A stretch of DNA of 60,549 nt from CBDCME01 sp965218865 (GTDB lineage Bacteria; Pseudomonadota; Alphaproteobacteria; JAAXGF01). The stretch spans positions 1-60,549 of the forward strand of contig CBDCME010000026.1 in the NCBI GenBank assembly GCA_965218865.1, read 5' to 3'. Both the position numbers and the translations under genes were made by a program. The first letter of the stretch is position 1, and the number at the start of each line of letters is the position of its first letter. Below the pieces are notes generated by a model. The model did not search any database, had not been told where the DNA came from, and worked only from the letters and a program-made list of their open reading frames with translations. Below are positions 53,116 through 60,549 of this stretch, one piece after another.

Positions 53116-53884
53116 ATGGCACAGAAATCAGAGATAGAATGGACGAACGCGACGTGGAATCCGGTTACGGGCTGTACAAAAATTAGCGCGGGTTGCGATA
53201 ATTGTTATGCGGAACGCTTCTCTGAACGATTTCGCGGCGTAGAAGGCCATCCCTTTGAAAACGGCTTCGACCTGACCTTCCGCCCCGAGCGAATCTCGCA
53301 ACCGTTGACGTGGAAACATTCAAAAAATGATTTTTGTGAATTCTATGAGCGACCTGTTCCACAAGAAAGTACCTACCGACATTATTGCTCGGGTGTTTGA
53401 AACGATGGAGCAGGCTGACTGGCATATTTTTCAGATTCTGACCAAGCGAAGCTCGCTGATGAGGAGCTTCATTAATGCGCGTTATAAAGGCAAACCCGTT
53501 CCCGAGCATATTTGGTTGGGAACGTCTGTCGAAGACTATACGAAGCTCTCGCGGATCAAACACGTGCAGGAAACCACCGCGACTGTACGGTTTTTGTCGA
53601 TTGAACCCCTCATTGGCCCGCCCGGCGACCTTGACCTTACAGGAATTCAATGGGTCATCGTCGGTGGAGAGAGCGGACCTTATGCACGTCCAATGCAACT
53701 TTCTTGGGCTCGCTCTGTCAGGGACCAGTACATCGAGCAAGATGTCCCATTTTTCTTCAAACAGTGGGGTGGTTTCCGGCCAAAGTCCGGGGGGCGTGAA
53801 CTCGACGGCAAAGAATGGAACGAATTTCCTGAAATGTCGGTAAGCTTAACCAGCCCGCGCAATCTGTTTGCAGCGGGCGGGTGA
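53116..53884 (+). pseudogene. DUF5131 (phage Gp37/Gp68-like, three-Cys motif) protein, frameshifted
   Basis: ATG 53116 starts MAQKSEIEWTNATWNPVTGC, with the three-Cys signature at Cys20, Cys27 and Cys30 (GCTKISAGCDNCYAE). The frame breaks in a six-A run at 53322-53327 and resumes in the +1 frame with MIFVNSMSDLFHKKVP through QILTKRSSLM, HIWLGTSVED and FLSIEPLIGP to a stop at 53884. One fewer A restores a protein of about 255 residues, the family length. The motif resembles that of radical-SAM-like enzymes, but catalysis is unproven. It is paired with tcmP, whose ATG lies 3 bp after this stop; the partner is split by mobile elements. Confidence 0.75.
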
Positions 53885-53887
53885 TTA

Positions 53888-53926
53888 ATGCTTGATCCAG
53901 ACGCTTATGCCGGGCGCGAGCAGACC
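53888..53926 (+). pseudogene. tcmP: tcmP, N-terminal fragment
   Basis: ATG 53888 reads MLDPDAYAGREQT and then Tyr, the start of three-Cys-motif partner proteins (TcmP). After 14 codons the gene is interrupted by the target duplication of the IS1595-type transposon. The matching C-terminal part lies at 59616-60434. Confidence 0.65.
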
Positions 53927-54116
53927 TATTTAGTGGGATTTATCCGCTTGACTTTCCCCCATTAACTTTCTAGCATCCCTTCCCATCGCCAAACCCTTCG
54001 ACGCCTGGCCCATGCCGGGTCGCCCGTGCTTGCGCGGGAATCCTCAAAGCGTTGAAGGTTGTTTGGCGACCGGCCCGGCACCCGCCGGGCTGGCACCCGA
54101 GCGATTCGGAGAAGAC

Positions 54117-55547
54117 ATGAAAGCCAGACATTTTGCTGCGGCGGTTGCCGCTGCGTTATTACCGATTCTTGCATCTTGCGGGGGAGGCGGAGGAAATAGC
54201 CAAGCCGCCCTGAATGAGCCGGCATCGATATCGTTTCCGAGGCAAGAGAATTTGCCTTATCAGATTAGCGGTTTGCCTACGCCAACCCCTGGAACCGTCA
54301 AGCAACTGCCGGTGTACCATGATGGTAAAAACATCTTCGCCGGCGTCGACCAGGGACTGGAGCATATCGGCGGTTTGTCCGTTGCCGCCACATGGGGCGC
54401 AACCAGCATCCGGCACGGGCGATTGAACGATGGCGCTGGTAGAGAAACGCTGGCCGCCTATCTCTCCGAGGCCGCGATGCCGTTAGAGAAATATACCCCA
54501 AGCCCAACGGTGAGGGTCATAGGGGGCGCATCTCCGTCCGACGTGAGACGCGTTACCGCCGCTGTGGGATTGGTCAACGCCGCGTTGCCGGCTTCGGCGC
54601 GGGTGAGCATGGGCTTGCCGCTGGCTGACTTCTCCCTTCTCGATACAGTGAATTCCGAAGGGAGGCGGTTCGTCTCCGGGGAGGAATTGGGCGGAACTAT
54701 TCACATCGAATTCCTTCCATGCTCGGCTTACTACAATTGCGGAACGTCGGGCGGAACGGCCTGGAACCACCCGTCCGGCGACGGGAGCATAGACAACTCG
54801 TACATACAGATGAACCGGGGGGCGCCGGCCCTCGGAGATGAGCGGAACGCGATTACCCTGCTGGCCCACGAGATGCTTCACGCGCTTGGTTTAGGGCATG
54901 TGTCCGCCCAATTCGACACCATCCTCGAAGCGACGAATGCCATTTATCATACCTCTCAGAACGACCAGCAACCCACATCGATTCTGTATCCCGTGGACCG
55001 GGAGGCCCTAAGGGCCTTGTATGGCCGATTGGAGATCGGTGACGGACCTACGGACTTCGGGCCATGGAATAGCACATCAACGCATGTCGTCGGCGTGGGC
55101 GAAGATGCGGCGTTCGGCGTCGCCTTCCGCAACGGATACGCCGAGCCGTGGGCCTATGGGATTCAGCCTGGAATGGACCTGGCGGACAATCCCGAGTTGT
55201 CAGGCACGGCCACATGGACCGGCACCCTGCTAGGCTTCACGCCCAATGTCGAGGCCGTTGCCGGTGATGCACAGTTGGGCGTCAATCTCGGAACCATGAA
55301 GGGCGCGGCAGACTTCACCGCCCTTGAAAGCTGGCAGTCCGGCATGGCCCCCGGCGAAGCCGGGAGCGGCGTGCAATGGGGCGACGGGGACTTGGGCTAC
55401 GCCGTTGACGTGCGCGGAAACACCTTCGTCAACACCGGCGGAGATGACGGCGTGCTGACCGGCATCTTCACCGGCGCATCCCATGAAGGCATGGCCGGGA
55501 CGCTTGAGCGAGACGATCTGACGGCGGCCTTCGGAGGCAGCCGCTAG
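54117..55547 (+). CDS. Lipoprotein with a metzincin-type protease domain and a TbpB-like barrel (transposon cargo)
   Basis: Start placed at ATG 54117, with GGAG upstream. The first 20 residues and the lipobox LASC at 18-21 (followed by GGGGG) make a membrane-anchored lipoprotein of 476 residues. The zinc site HEMLHALGLGH at 251-261 has the HExxHxxGxxH pattern of metzincins, preceded by an Asn-rich stretch. The C-terminal 120 residues (from about 355) show Gly-rich strands such as GGDDGVLTGIFTGASHEGM and TAAFGGSR, as in TbpB-like eight-stranded barrels. It is an unusual combination. It lies inside the IS1595-type transposon ends, so it travels with it. The substrate is unknown; secretion to the cell surface is inference. 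Confidence 0.8.
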   Translation: MKARHFAAAVAAALLPILASCGGGGGNSQAALNEPASISFPRQENLPYQISGLPTPTPGTVKQLPVYHDGKNIFAGVDQGLEHIGGLSVAATWGATSIRHGRLNDGAGRETLAAYLSEAAMPLEKYTPSPTVRVIGGASPSDVRRVTAAVGLVNAALPASARVSMGLPLADFSLLDTVNSEGRRFVSGEELGGTIHIEFLPCSAYYNCGTSGGTAWNHPSGDGSIDNSYIQMNRGAPALGDERNAITLLAHEMLHALGLGHVSAQFDTILEATNAIYHTSQNDQQPTSILYPVDREALRALYGRLEIGDGPTDFGPWNSTSTHVVGVGEDAAFGVAFRNGYAEPWAYGIQPGMDLADNPELSGTATWTGTLLGFTPNVEAVAGDAQLGVNLGTMKGAADFTALESWQSGMAPGEAGSGVQWGDGDLGYAVDVRGNTFVNTGGDDGVLTGIFTGASHEGMAGTLERDDLTAAFGGSR

Positions 55548-55554
55548 AGCTTAT

Positions 55555-55612
55555 GGCGGGAGCATGGCATGAAGCGCGCCTCCCCGGGCGTCCATGCTCC
55601 CGCCGCCAATTT
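55555..55612 (+). terminator. Rho-independent terminator after the cargo lipoprotein gene
   Basis: GGCGGGAGCATGG (55555-55567) pairs perfectly with CCATGCTCCCGCC (55592-55604), followed after four bases by a T-run beginning at 55609. It lies 8 bp past the stop of the cargo gene. A second GC stem (CGGGGCGG/CCGCCCCG) follows immediately. Confidence 0.65.
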
Positions 55613-55792
55613 TTCGGGGCGGAACTGCGCTTGCAATCCCGCCCCGAAAGTTATATGCGTCCGATTTCTAGTCTTTTGCGTGGACGGATGGTAATCGCCC
55701 CCTTTCGGTGGGGGCGCCATGCTTGACGGAAAAATGGGAAGGGTTTAGGTCTTGCCTGTCCGCGTGTCCCGTCAAGCACAACGCGGTTGAAA

Positions 55793-55836
55793 GAGCCCCG
55801 GTTAGAACTACAATTCTGCCGGGGCTCGCTTTTATA
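55793..55836. terminator. Bidirectional hairpin between cargo and transposase genes
   Basis: GAGCCCCGG (55793-55801) pairs with CCGGGGCTC (55819-55827) over a 17-base AT-rich loop. A short T-run follows on the right and AAAG precedes it on the left, so it can end transcripts from either side. It lies about 20 bp past the transposase stop on the minus strand. Confidence 0.5.
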
Positions 55837-55856
55837 AAGCTAATCCTCTTTGGTGT

Positions 55857-56804
55857 CTATGACCGCGCCGCGCTCGAAAGCCCGTTATCGGCAATCAACG
55901 CCTTGTAGGTCAGCCTTTTCCCAATCCCACCGGCCAGCATGGATGCGATCCGGTCCATCGTGTGCCGCTCGCAAGAGCCCTGATTGAGCCGGAAGGCGAA
56001 TTCATCGACGTAACGGGGCAAGTGCTTGGGGCTGACGTGGTGATAGACGCCCTTCAAGCCGCGTTTCAGCACGGCCCACACGCTTTCAATGCCGTTGGTG
56101 TGAACGTCTCCGCGCACGAATTCCTCGGCGCTGTGGTTGACGGTTTCGTGCTTGTAGAGCGTGTCGCCCAGCCCGGAATACGACTTGTGATCGTCGGTGT
56201 GAAGCGTGGAACCCACTTGTACGTTCTCGTGAATGGGAGTTTGGACTCCCTCCTTACTGGTTTCTTCGATGGCCATGGCTACCGTGTTTCCGCCGCGCTG
56301 GCGCATCCCGAGCACCGGAGTTTTGCCACTGGGGCCGCCGCCGGGGTGAGACTTCTTGTTCTCGTGCTTGTTGCGTTCCTTGCCGCCAACATAGGTTTCG
56401 TCAATCTCGACGATGCCGGAAAGTGGCCCACCGGTGTCCTTGCAAGCCTCGCGCAGGCGTTGGAGCATGAACCATGCGGAAGGCTGCCGGATGCCTAGTT
56501 CCTTCGACAATTGCACAGACGATATGCCCTTCCGCGCAGTGACCAGCAGGTATTTCCCGTAAATCCACTTGTGAAGGGGTATATGCGAGCGCTCCATGAC
56601 GGTCTTGGTGCGCACGGTGAACACTTCCATGCAAGCGTTGCAGCGGTAGTAGCCGCCCTTCCGGGTGCCGATACGCTTGCGCTCACAGCAATGCGGGCAT
56701 TCGATGCCGTCCGGCCAACGTTGTTGCTCCATGTAGGCCCGGGCAGTATCTTGATCGGGAAACCGCTCGAACAATTGAATGAGGCTGATTGTGGATTTGC
56801 TCAT
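55857..56804 (-). CDS. IS1595-family (ISXO2-like) transposase
   Basis: The 315-residue protein has a zinc ribbon at its N-terminus (CPHC near 37-40, CNAC near 55-58). A helix-turn-helix region (GISSVQLSKELGIRQPSAW) follows, then the DDE-type core with the Asp in VEIDETYVGGKERN, the Asp in LHTDDHKSYSGLG and the Asn/Glu region HTNGIESVWAVLKRGL. This order is standard for ISXO2-like transposases. It ends with GKRLTYKALIADNGLSSAAR. It is intact and within perfect ends. Confidence 0.92.
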   Translation of the reverse strand: MSKSTISLIQLFERFPDQDTARAYMEQQRWPDGIECPHCCERKRIGTRKGGYYRCNACMEVFTVRTKTVMERSHIPLHKWIYGKYLLVTARKGISSVQLSKELGIRQPSAWFMLQRLREACKDTGGPLSGIVEIDETYVGGKERNKHENKKSHPGGGPSGKTPVLGMRQRGGNTVAMAIEETSKEGVQTPIHENVQVGSTLHTDDHKSYSGLGDTLYKHETVNHSAEEFVRGDVHTNGIESVWAVLKRGLKGVYHHVSPKHLPRYVDEFAFRLNQGSCERHTMDRIASMLAGGIGKRLTYKALIADNGLSSAARS

Positions 56805-56873
56805 GACTCGCTCCTTACGTTGGGGCCAAGTCTAAACGACGCACGTTGGAAAGTCAAGCGGATAAATCCCTAT

Positions 56874-58441
56874 TTAGTCGTCCGTGAAGAACCCTGATTT
56901 CAAGCTGAAGCGGCGATTGGGTTTGCGGTGGGGTGCGAGATGTCGCTGAGGAGCGCGGCCAGGATTTGGACAAACAAACGCCTCAGCCATTTGAGGACAA
57001 GGCGGTAGTTGTAGCCGGCGCCGGCGAGGATGGCGTTGATCTTGTCGCCGTCGCGGCCTTTGAGGAAGTTGCGCCCCAGCCTGCCATCGCTCTTGAGATG
57101 TCCGATCACGGCCTCGACGGCGGAGCGCCGCCTGAGCTCCTTCTTGATCGTCGGCGTGATGCCGCGTTTCTGGCCTGATCTAAAGACGCGGTGTTTGTTG
57201 GGGTAATCGTGGCCCTGGTATCCCTTGTCGACATAGATGCGCTCGGCCGATATCCCCGTCCAGCGTTCCATCTCTTCGATCACCTGCCTCAAGGTGTGGC
57301 CATCATAGGGATTGCCGTGGAAGGCCTTGACGTGGGCGACGAACTGGCCGCCGGGGGGGCGGGAATTGGTCGCCGCCACGGAGACCTTGCAGCCGAACTC
57401 GTACGGCTTGTGCGCCTTCCCTTTGCCGATGCATTCGACCTCGGGCGCGTGGAGCGAATAGACCTTGGGCAAGGGGTCGCGCCGCTTCTGGGTCGACACC
57501 CGCTCGGCCAGCCACAAGGGGCGGCGGAAGGTATCCCGTAGGCTCTCCTCCTGGGCCGTCTTGCGGCGGATGTCGCGGACGGTGCGCCCGAGATAGGTCT
57601 TGAGCTTGCGCAGGGCCTTGTTGGCCCGCTTGTGCTGTTTGGCATGGCGGTAGCGGCCTTGCATGATCAACGCCCTCTTGCCCAGGCGGGTATAGGACTG
57701 ACGCAGGGCAATGCCGTGCTCCCGTGCCAGTCGCACCAGCCGCTCGCGGGCTCGTTGCATCAGTTTGGCGGCGGTCGGAAAGGCAATCGCCTTCTCTTGT
57801 ACGGTGGTGTCCACCGTCACCCGCTCGAGGTCCTTCTCCCGCAGCGCCCCCACCCGGTGGGCCACGGCCAGGCTCTCCTGGAATACCTTCTCCAAACCTT
57901 CCGGCCCGATCCGGTCCCGCCACCGGGTCATCGACGAGCGCTCCATGGGCAGCTCATGCTGAAAGTACTCTTCGCCGCAGAAGCACTGGAAGTATGGGTC
58001 GTAGACCCAGCGCTCGCAGACCTCCTCATCCGAGAGATCGAACATATGCTTGAGGATGTGCAGCCCAACCATCAACCGCGTCGGGACCCCCGGCCGACCC
58101 TCCTCCGAATACAAGGCTTCATAGGTCTCGTCGAAGAAAGTCCACGCGATCCGGCCCCCCAACACCACCAACTCGTGGCGCAGGTTGATGATGTTTTCGA
58201 ACCGCGAGCGGAACAGGTCCTCTATTCCCGATGACACCTTGCGCGATGGCTTCATCACAGTTCTCCAATCCCAATCGACGGGAGCAGAGAATCACGTTCC
58301 GCAACGGAAGGGAATCCCCAAAATCAATTATTTCAAATCGCAAGCTTTTCAGGCCCAAAACCCGTTTTCTTGCAAATCCGATTACTTCGCCAAACCGAAA
58401 GAGCTACCAACATCAGCCGCTTACACGTTCTTCACGGGCGA
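56874..58441 (-). mobile_element. IS5-like insertion sequence, copy B
   Basis: A 1,568-bp element, TTAGTCGTCCGTGAAGAAC to GTTCTTCACGGGCGA, nearly identical to copy A at 1798-3365. Its left tip was later duplicated by the IS1595-type transposon. It has no convincing target duplication, and the flanking tcmP gene lacks the codons that should lie between its two sides. Confidence 0.85.
56900..58258 (-). CDS. IS5-like family transposase (copy B)
   Basis: A 452-residue DDE transposase, near-identical to that at 1824-3182, with Thr in LRDTFRR and Ser in ATNSRPP. The acidic residues in TVDTTVQEKAI, IYVDKGYQG and SAVEAVIGHLK are unchanged. The copies are in the same orientation 53.5 kb apart, so recombination between them would delete or duplicate the intervening DNA. 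Confidence 0.9.
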   Translation of the reverse strand: MMKPSRKVSSGIEDLFRSRFENIINLRHELVVLGGRIAWTFFDETYEALYSEEGRPGVPTRLMVGLHILKHMFDLSDEEVCERWVYDPYFQCFCGEEYFQHELPMERSSMTRWRDRIGPEGLEKVFQESLAVAHRVGALREKDLERVTVDTTVQEKAIAFPTAAKLMQRARERLVRLAREHGIALRQSYTRLGKRALIMQGRYRHAKQHKRANKALRKLKTYLGRTVRDIRRKTAQEESLRDTFRRPLWLAERVSTQKRRDPLPKVYSLHAPEVECIGKGKAHKPYEFGCKVSVAATNSRPPGGQFVAHVKAFHGNPYDGHTLRQVIEEMERWTGISAERIYVDKGYQGHDYPNKHRVFRSGQKRGITPTIKKELRRRSAVEAVIGHLKSDGRLGRNFLKGRDGDKINAILAGAGYNYRLVLKWLRRLFVQILAALLSDISHPTANPIAASA

Positions 58442-58447
58442 CTAATA

Positions 58448-59613
58448 CCAACCGCCCTTAACATTGCCTTGTGCGAGCCCACGCTCTGAGGCCGATGGAC
58501 ATGATCTTCCAAGGTTGGTCGGTCAGGTTGTTCCAGGCTTGGCAAGAGGCCTCGACGATGGCTTCATAGGAGTCGAAGACACGATTGGAGAGCCAGTTCT
58601 GGCGGAGGTATTGCCAGACATTTTCGGCGGGATTGAGCTCCGGGGACTTGGGTGGCAAAGGCACGAGGGAGATGTTCTCCGGGATGCCGAGTTTGGCAGT
58701 GGTGTGCCATGCGGCTTGGTCGAGCAGCACGACGGCATGGGCGTTTGGGGCAACGGCCCGGCTGATTTCCTCGAGATGCAGGTCCATGGCTTCAGTATTG
58801 GCGCGCGGCATGACCAGCGCCGCGCCCTCACCGCGTTCGGGGCAGATGGCGCCGAAGAGATACGCCGAAGAGGTCCGTAGGTCCTTGACCTGGCGCGGGC
58901 GCGATCCCTTTGGGGCCCACTGGCGCACCAGGCTGTTCTTCTGGCCGACGCGCATTTCATCTTGAAACCAAACCTCGATGGGCGTGTCCGGTGGCTGTGC
59001 CGCTACGATTTTCGCCAAGTGTTCGGGAAAACTTTTTTTTAAATTCCTCCTGTGGCCCGCGCATCCTGGCCGACGTGGCGCGGGCGCGCGGAAATATGCG
59101 AGAACCCGAGCGCGGCCAGCAGCTTGCCGACGCTCCGCTCGTGATAGTCCACGCCGAAGCGCGTTCGGATCAGTTGCTTGAGATCGATGCAGCGCCAGCG
59201 CACGACCCCATCCCGTTCGGGATCGGGACCGGCCTCGATAGCCCGCGAAAGCGCCGCCATTTGCGACGGCGTCAACCGACGCAACGCCCCGTTCGGCTTG
59301 CGGTCGATCAGACCGGCCGGACCTCCCGCGTTGAACCGGTGAACCCAGTCCCGCAACGTCTGCCGATCCATGCCGCCAATACCCGCCGCGCACGCTCGAT
59401 CCATCCCATCGTAGATGGCCGCCATCGACAAAAGCCGTCGCGCCTGGTTCCCATCATCGCTCCGTGCCGCAAGAACACGGACTCTTTCAGCATCAAAGTC
59501 GTTTCGCAAAGGAATCGTTGGCATTGAACACACTCCCCTTGTTGCCAACAACCTTGAATCACACAAAACCTAGCGTGTAAACCTTTGCGCGAGTCAAACT
59601 CTAGGGCGGTTGG
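58448..59613 (-). mobile_element. IS630-type insertion sequence
   Basis: Inverted ends CCAACCGCCCTTA and, reverse-complemented, CCAACCGCCCTAG, with the dinucleotide TA on each side (58446-58447 and 59614-59615), the usual IS630 target. Length is 1,166 bp. It has inserted in the small gap between IS5-like copy B and the tcmP C-terminal half. Confidence 0.85.
58458..59524 (-). pseudogene. IS630-family transposase in two frames
   Basis: ATG 59524 (MPTIPLRNDFDAERVRVLAA) opens the helix-turn-helix half (AIYDGMDRACAAG, RQTLRDWVHRFNAGGPAGL) and stops after GQDARATGGI near 59040. The catalytic half continues in another frame with NLKKSFPEHLAKI, the Asp in VWFQDEMRVGQK, the Asp in VVLLDQAAWHTT and the Glu in SPELNPAENVWQYL. 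An eight-A run lies at the break (59033-59040). IS630 elements are sometimes expressed by frameshifting, but two indels appear necessary here, so it may be inactive. Confidence 0.75.
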
Positions 59614-59615
59614 TA

Positions 59616-60434
59616 TTAGGCCCTTCGAAGACAACGTCAGCAAAATCTGTGATTTTGCGAGGCGGTCATTTTCTCTGATTTTCATTGACCCTACCGGCTG
59701 GCAAGGATTTCCGATGCAAGGAATCAGGCCACTGCTAAATTTGCGCGGCGAGGTACTTATAAACTTCATGTCCGATTTCATAAATCGTTTCATCGACGAC
59801 CCAAGACCTGAAATTGCTGCGTCGTTTGATGATCTTTTTGGCCCTGATTGGTTCCCGGAATGGACGATATTGCATCGTGACGGCCTGAGCCGTGAGGCCG
59901 CAGCCATTGAAGTTTATACGAAGCGGCTAAAGCAGGCAGGAAACTTCAAATACATCACATCCACACGCATTCTAAAACCCCAAGCAGAACGCTCATACTT
60001 TTATCTCATCTACGGTACGCAACACTGGAAAGGGATTCAGGAGTTTAGGACGGTTGAAAAGCGTACCATTGGCAAACAGGAAAGTGTGAGAAACGCTGCG
60101 AAATACAAAGCTTCGGTCTCAAGAACCGGACAAAAAAGCTTTTTCGGTGAAGAACTTATGGATGTGACCGTCCGGTCGGATAAGGATGAACGCCAAACCC
60201 AATTGGACCGTGGGCTCAGCAACGCTTGAGGTCGTCCTCAGCAAAAATCTCTCCGGCATAAAATATGAAGAGCTTATGGGAAAAGTTCTCGAAACACCCA
60301 TGGTTTGGGAGAGTGACCTGAAGGAATGGCTTACTGAACTTAGAGAGCAAGGCAAAATTGAAATACCGGAATTGACAGGGCGACGACACGTTCCCAAAAA
60401 AGGGGATACCATCCTACCGCTGCGACAGAGTTGA
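59616..60434 (+). pseudogene. tcmP: tcmP, C-terminal fragment, itself frameshifted
   Basis: After the IS630-type element the frame reads IRPFEDNVSKICDFA, then FSLIFIDPTGWQGFPMQG, GEVLINFMSDFINRFIDD, FKYITSTRILK and YFYLIYGTQHWKGIQEF, all TcmP blocks. At about 60186-60229 the frame changes, and KYEELMGKVLETPMVWESDL and RRHVPKKGDTILPL continue in the +2 frame to 60434. Compared with intact family members from memory, roughly 90 codons between the N-terminal fragment and this part are absent, so a deletion accompanied the insertions. FIDPTGW resembles motif IV of methyltransferases. The remaining 115 bp of the window hold no supported gene. Confidence 0.65.
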
Positions 60435-60549
60435 CGTTTGCGCCATTGGCTTTGCGTAAGGCGCTGTCGTGACCCGTGAAAAGGAATTCCAAATACATTG
60501 GACAGAAAAGTACGGGACATGGCTGTGAAAATTGGAATGGCGCCGGTTC

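Larger units (their letters stand above)
53935..56870. mobile_element. IS1595-type transposon carrying a metalloprotease gene
   Basis: The 2,936-bp element has 23-bp perfect inverted ends: GGGATTTATCCGCTTGACTT and three more bases at the left (53935-53957), and their complement at the right (56848-56870). An 8-bp target duplication TATTTAGT flanks it at 53927-53934 and 56871-56878. The right-hand duplication includes the first bases of the IS5-like copy B (TTAGT), so this transposon inserted after that IS. It carries a transposase gene and a cargo lipoprotein gene in convergent orientation, with three hairpins between them. Confidence 0.9.

Noticed and set aside
1..60549. CRISPR array
   Set aside because: No evenly spaced direct repeats of 25-40 bp with unique spacers were seen; the only short array is the 20-bp tandem repeat before pyrC, which has no spacers.

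Overview
High-GC bacterial chromosome that fits an alphaproteobacterium of the Rhodospirillales type. The evidence is gene order rather than any marker gene: a same-strand run ruvX-pyrB-pyrC-plsY-dprA-topA-rnr, a block xth/erpA facing dgt-argS-SPOR, and an 885-residue RNase E with a long basic/acidic tail. No rRNA or tRNA gene was found.

Layout. 1-7060 is an accessory island: the tail of a helicase, a truncated Eco57I/PglX-like methyltransferase, a DUF2971 gene cut into three pieces by two insertion sequences (IS), and a frameshifted tyrosine integrase. 7177-19610 is housekeeping DNA: a frameshifted SDR gene, then on the minus strand rnr, topA, dprA, plsY, pyrC, pyrB, ruvX, an exported pentapeptide-repeat protein and a PotD-like binding protein. 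19849-22286 holds a decayed DUF3592 gene and an ISAs1-type transposase carrying a DUF4338 (DruA-like) N-terminal domain. 22435-27927 has asnB, a Bax-inhibitor-1 family membrane protein, a 780-bp gap with strong RNA hairpins, and the D-glutamate pair dgcN-dgcA, in which dgcA seems to start at CTG. 27984-34890 is a mobile-element pile-up: a group II intron inside a small gene, a truncated IS256-type transposase, a complete IS256-type element and a truncated IS110 copy.

34905-52896 is mostly chromosomal backbone: a low-GC orphan gene, rne, an aminotransferase, a gamma-glutamyltransferase-like lipoprotein without its catalytic Thr, an M48 protease with repeats, xth, erpA, dgt, argS, a SPOR protein, an ankyrin protein and a methyltransferase. 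Palindromic repeats of about 130-155 bp sit in its intergenic gaps, and an IS110 element has inserted into one of them. 53116-60434 is a DUF5131/TcmP pair whose tcmP gene is split by three transposons in sequence. One is a 2.9-kb IS1595-type transposon with perfect ends and an 8-bp target duplication that carries a zinc-metalloprotease lipoprotein as cargo.

How it fits together. The core blocks are intact and supply pyrimidine synthesis (pyrB, pyrC), phospholipid synthesis (plsY), DNA topology, repair and uptake (topA, ruvX, dprA, xth), RNA decay (rnr, rne), Fe-S delivery (erpA) and translation (argS). Decay is concentrated in accessory genes, by single-base indels and IS insertion. Three IS types occur as near-identical pairs, so the region can rearrange by recombination and is a risk for misassembly.
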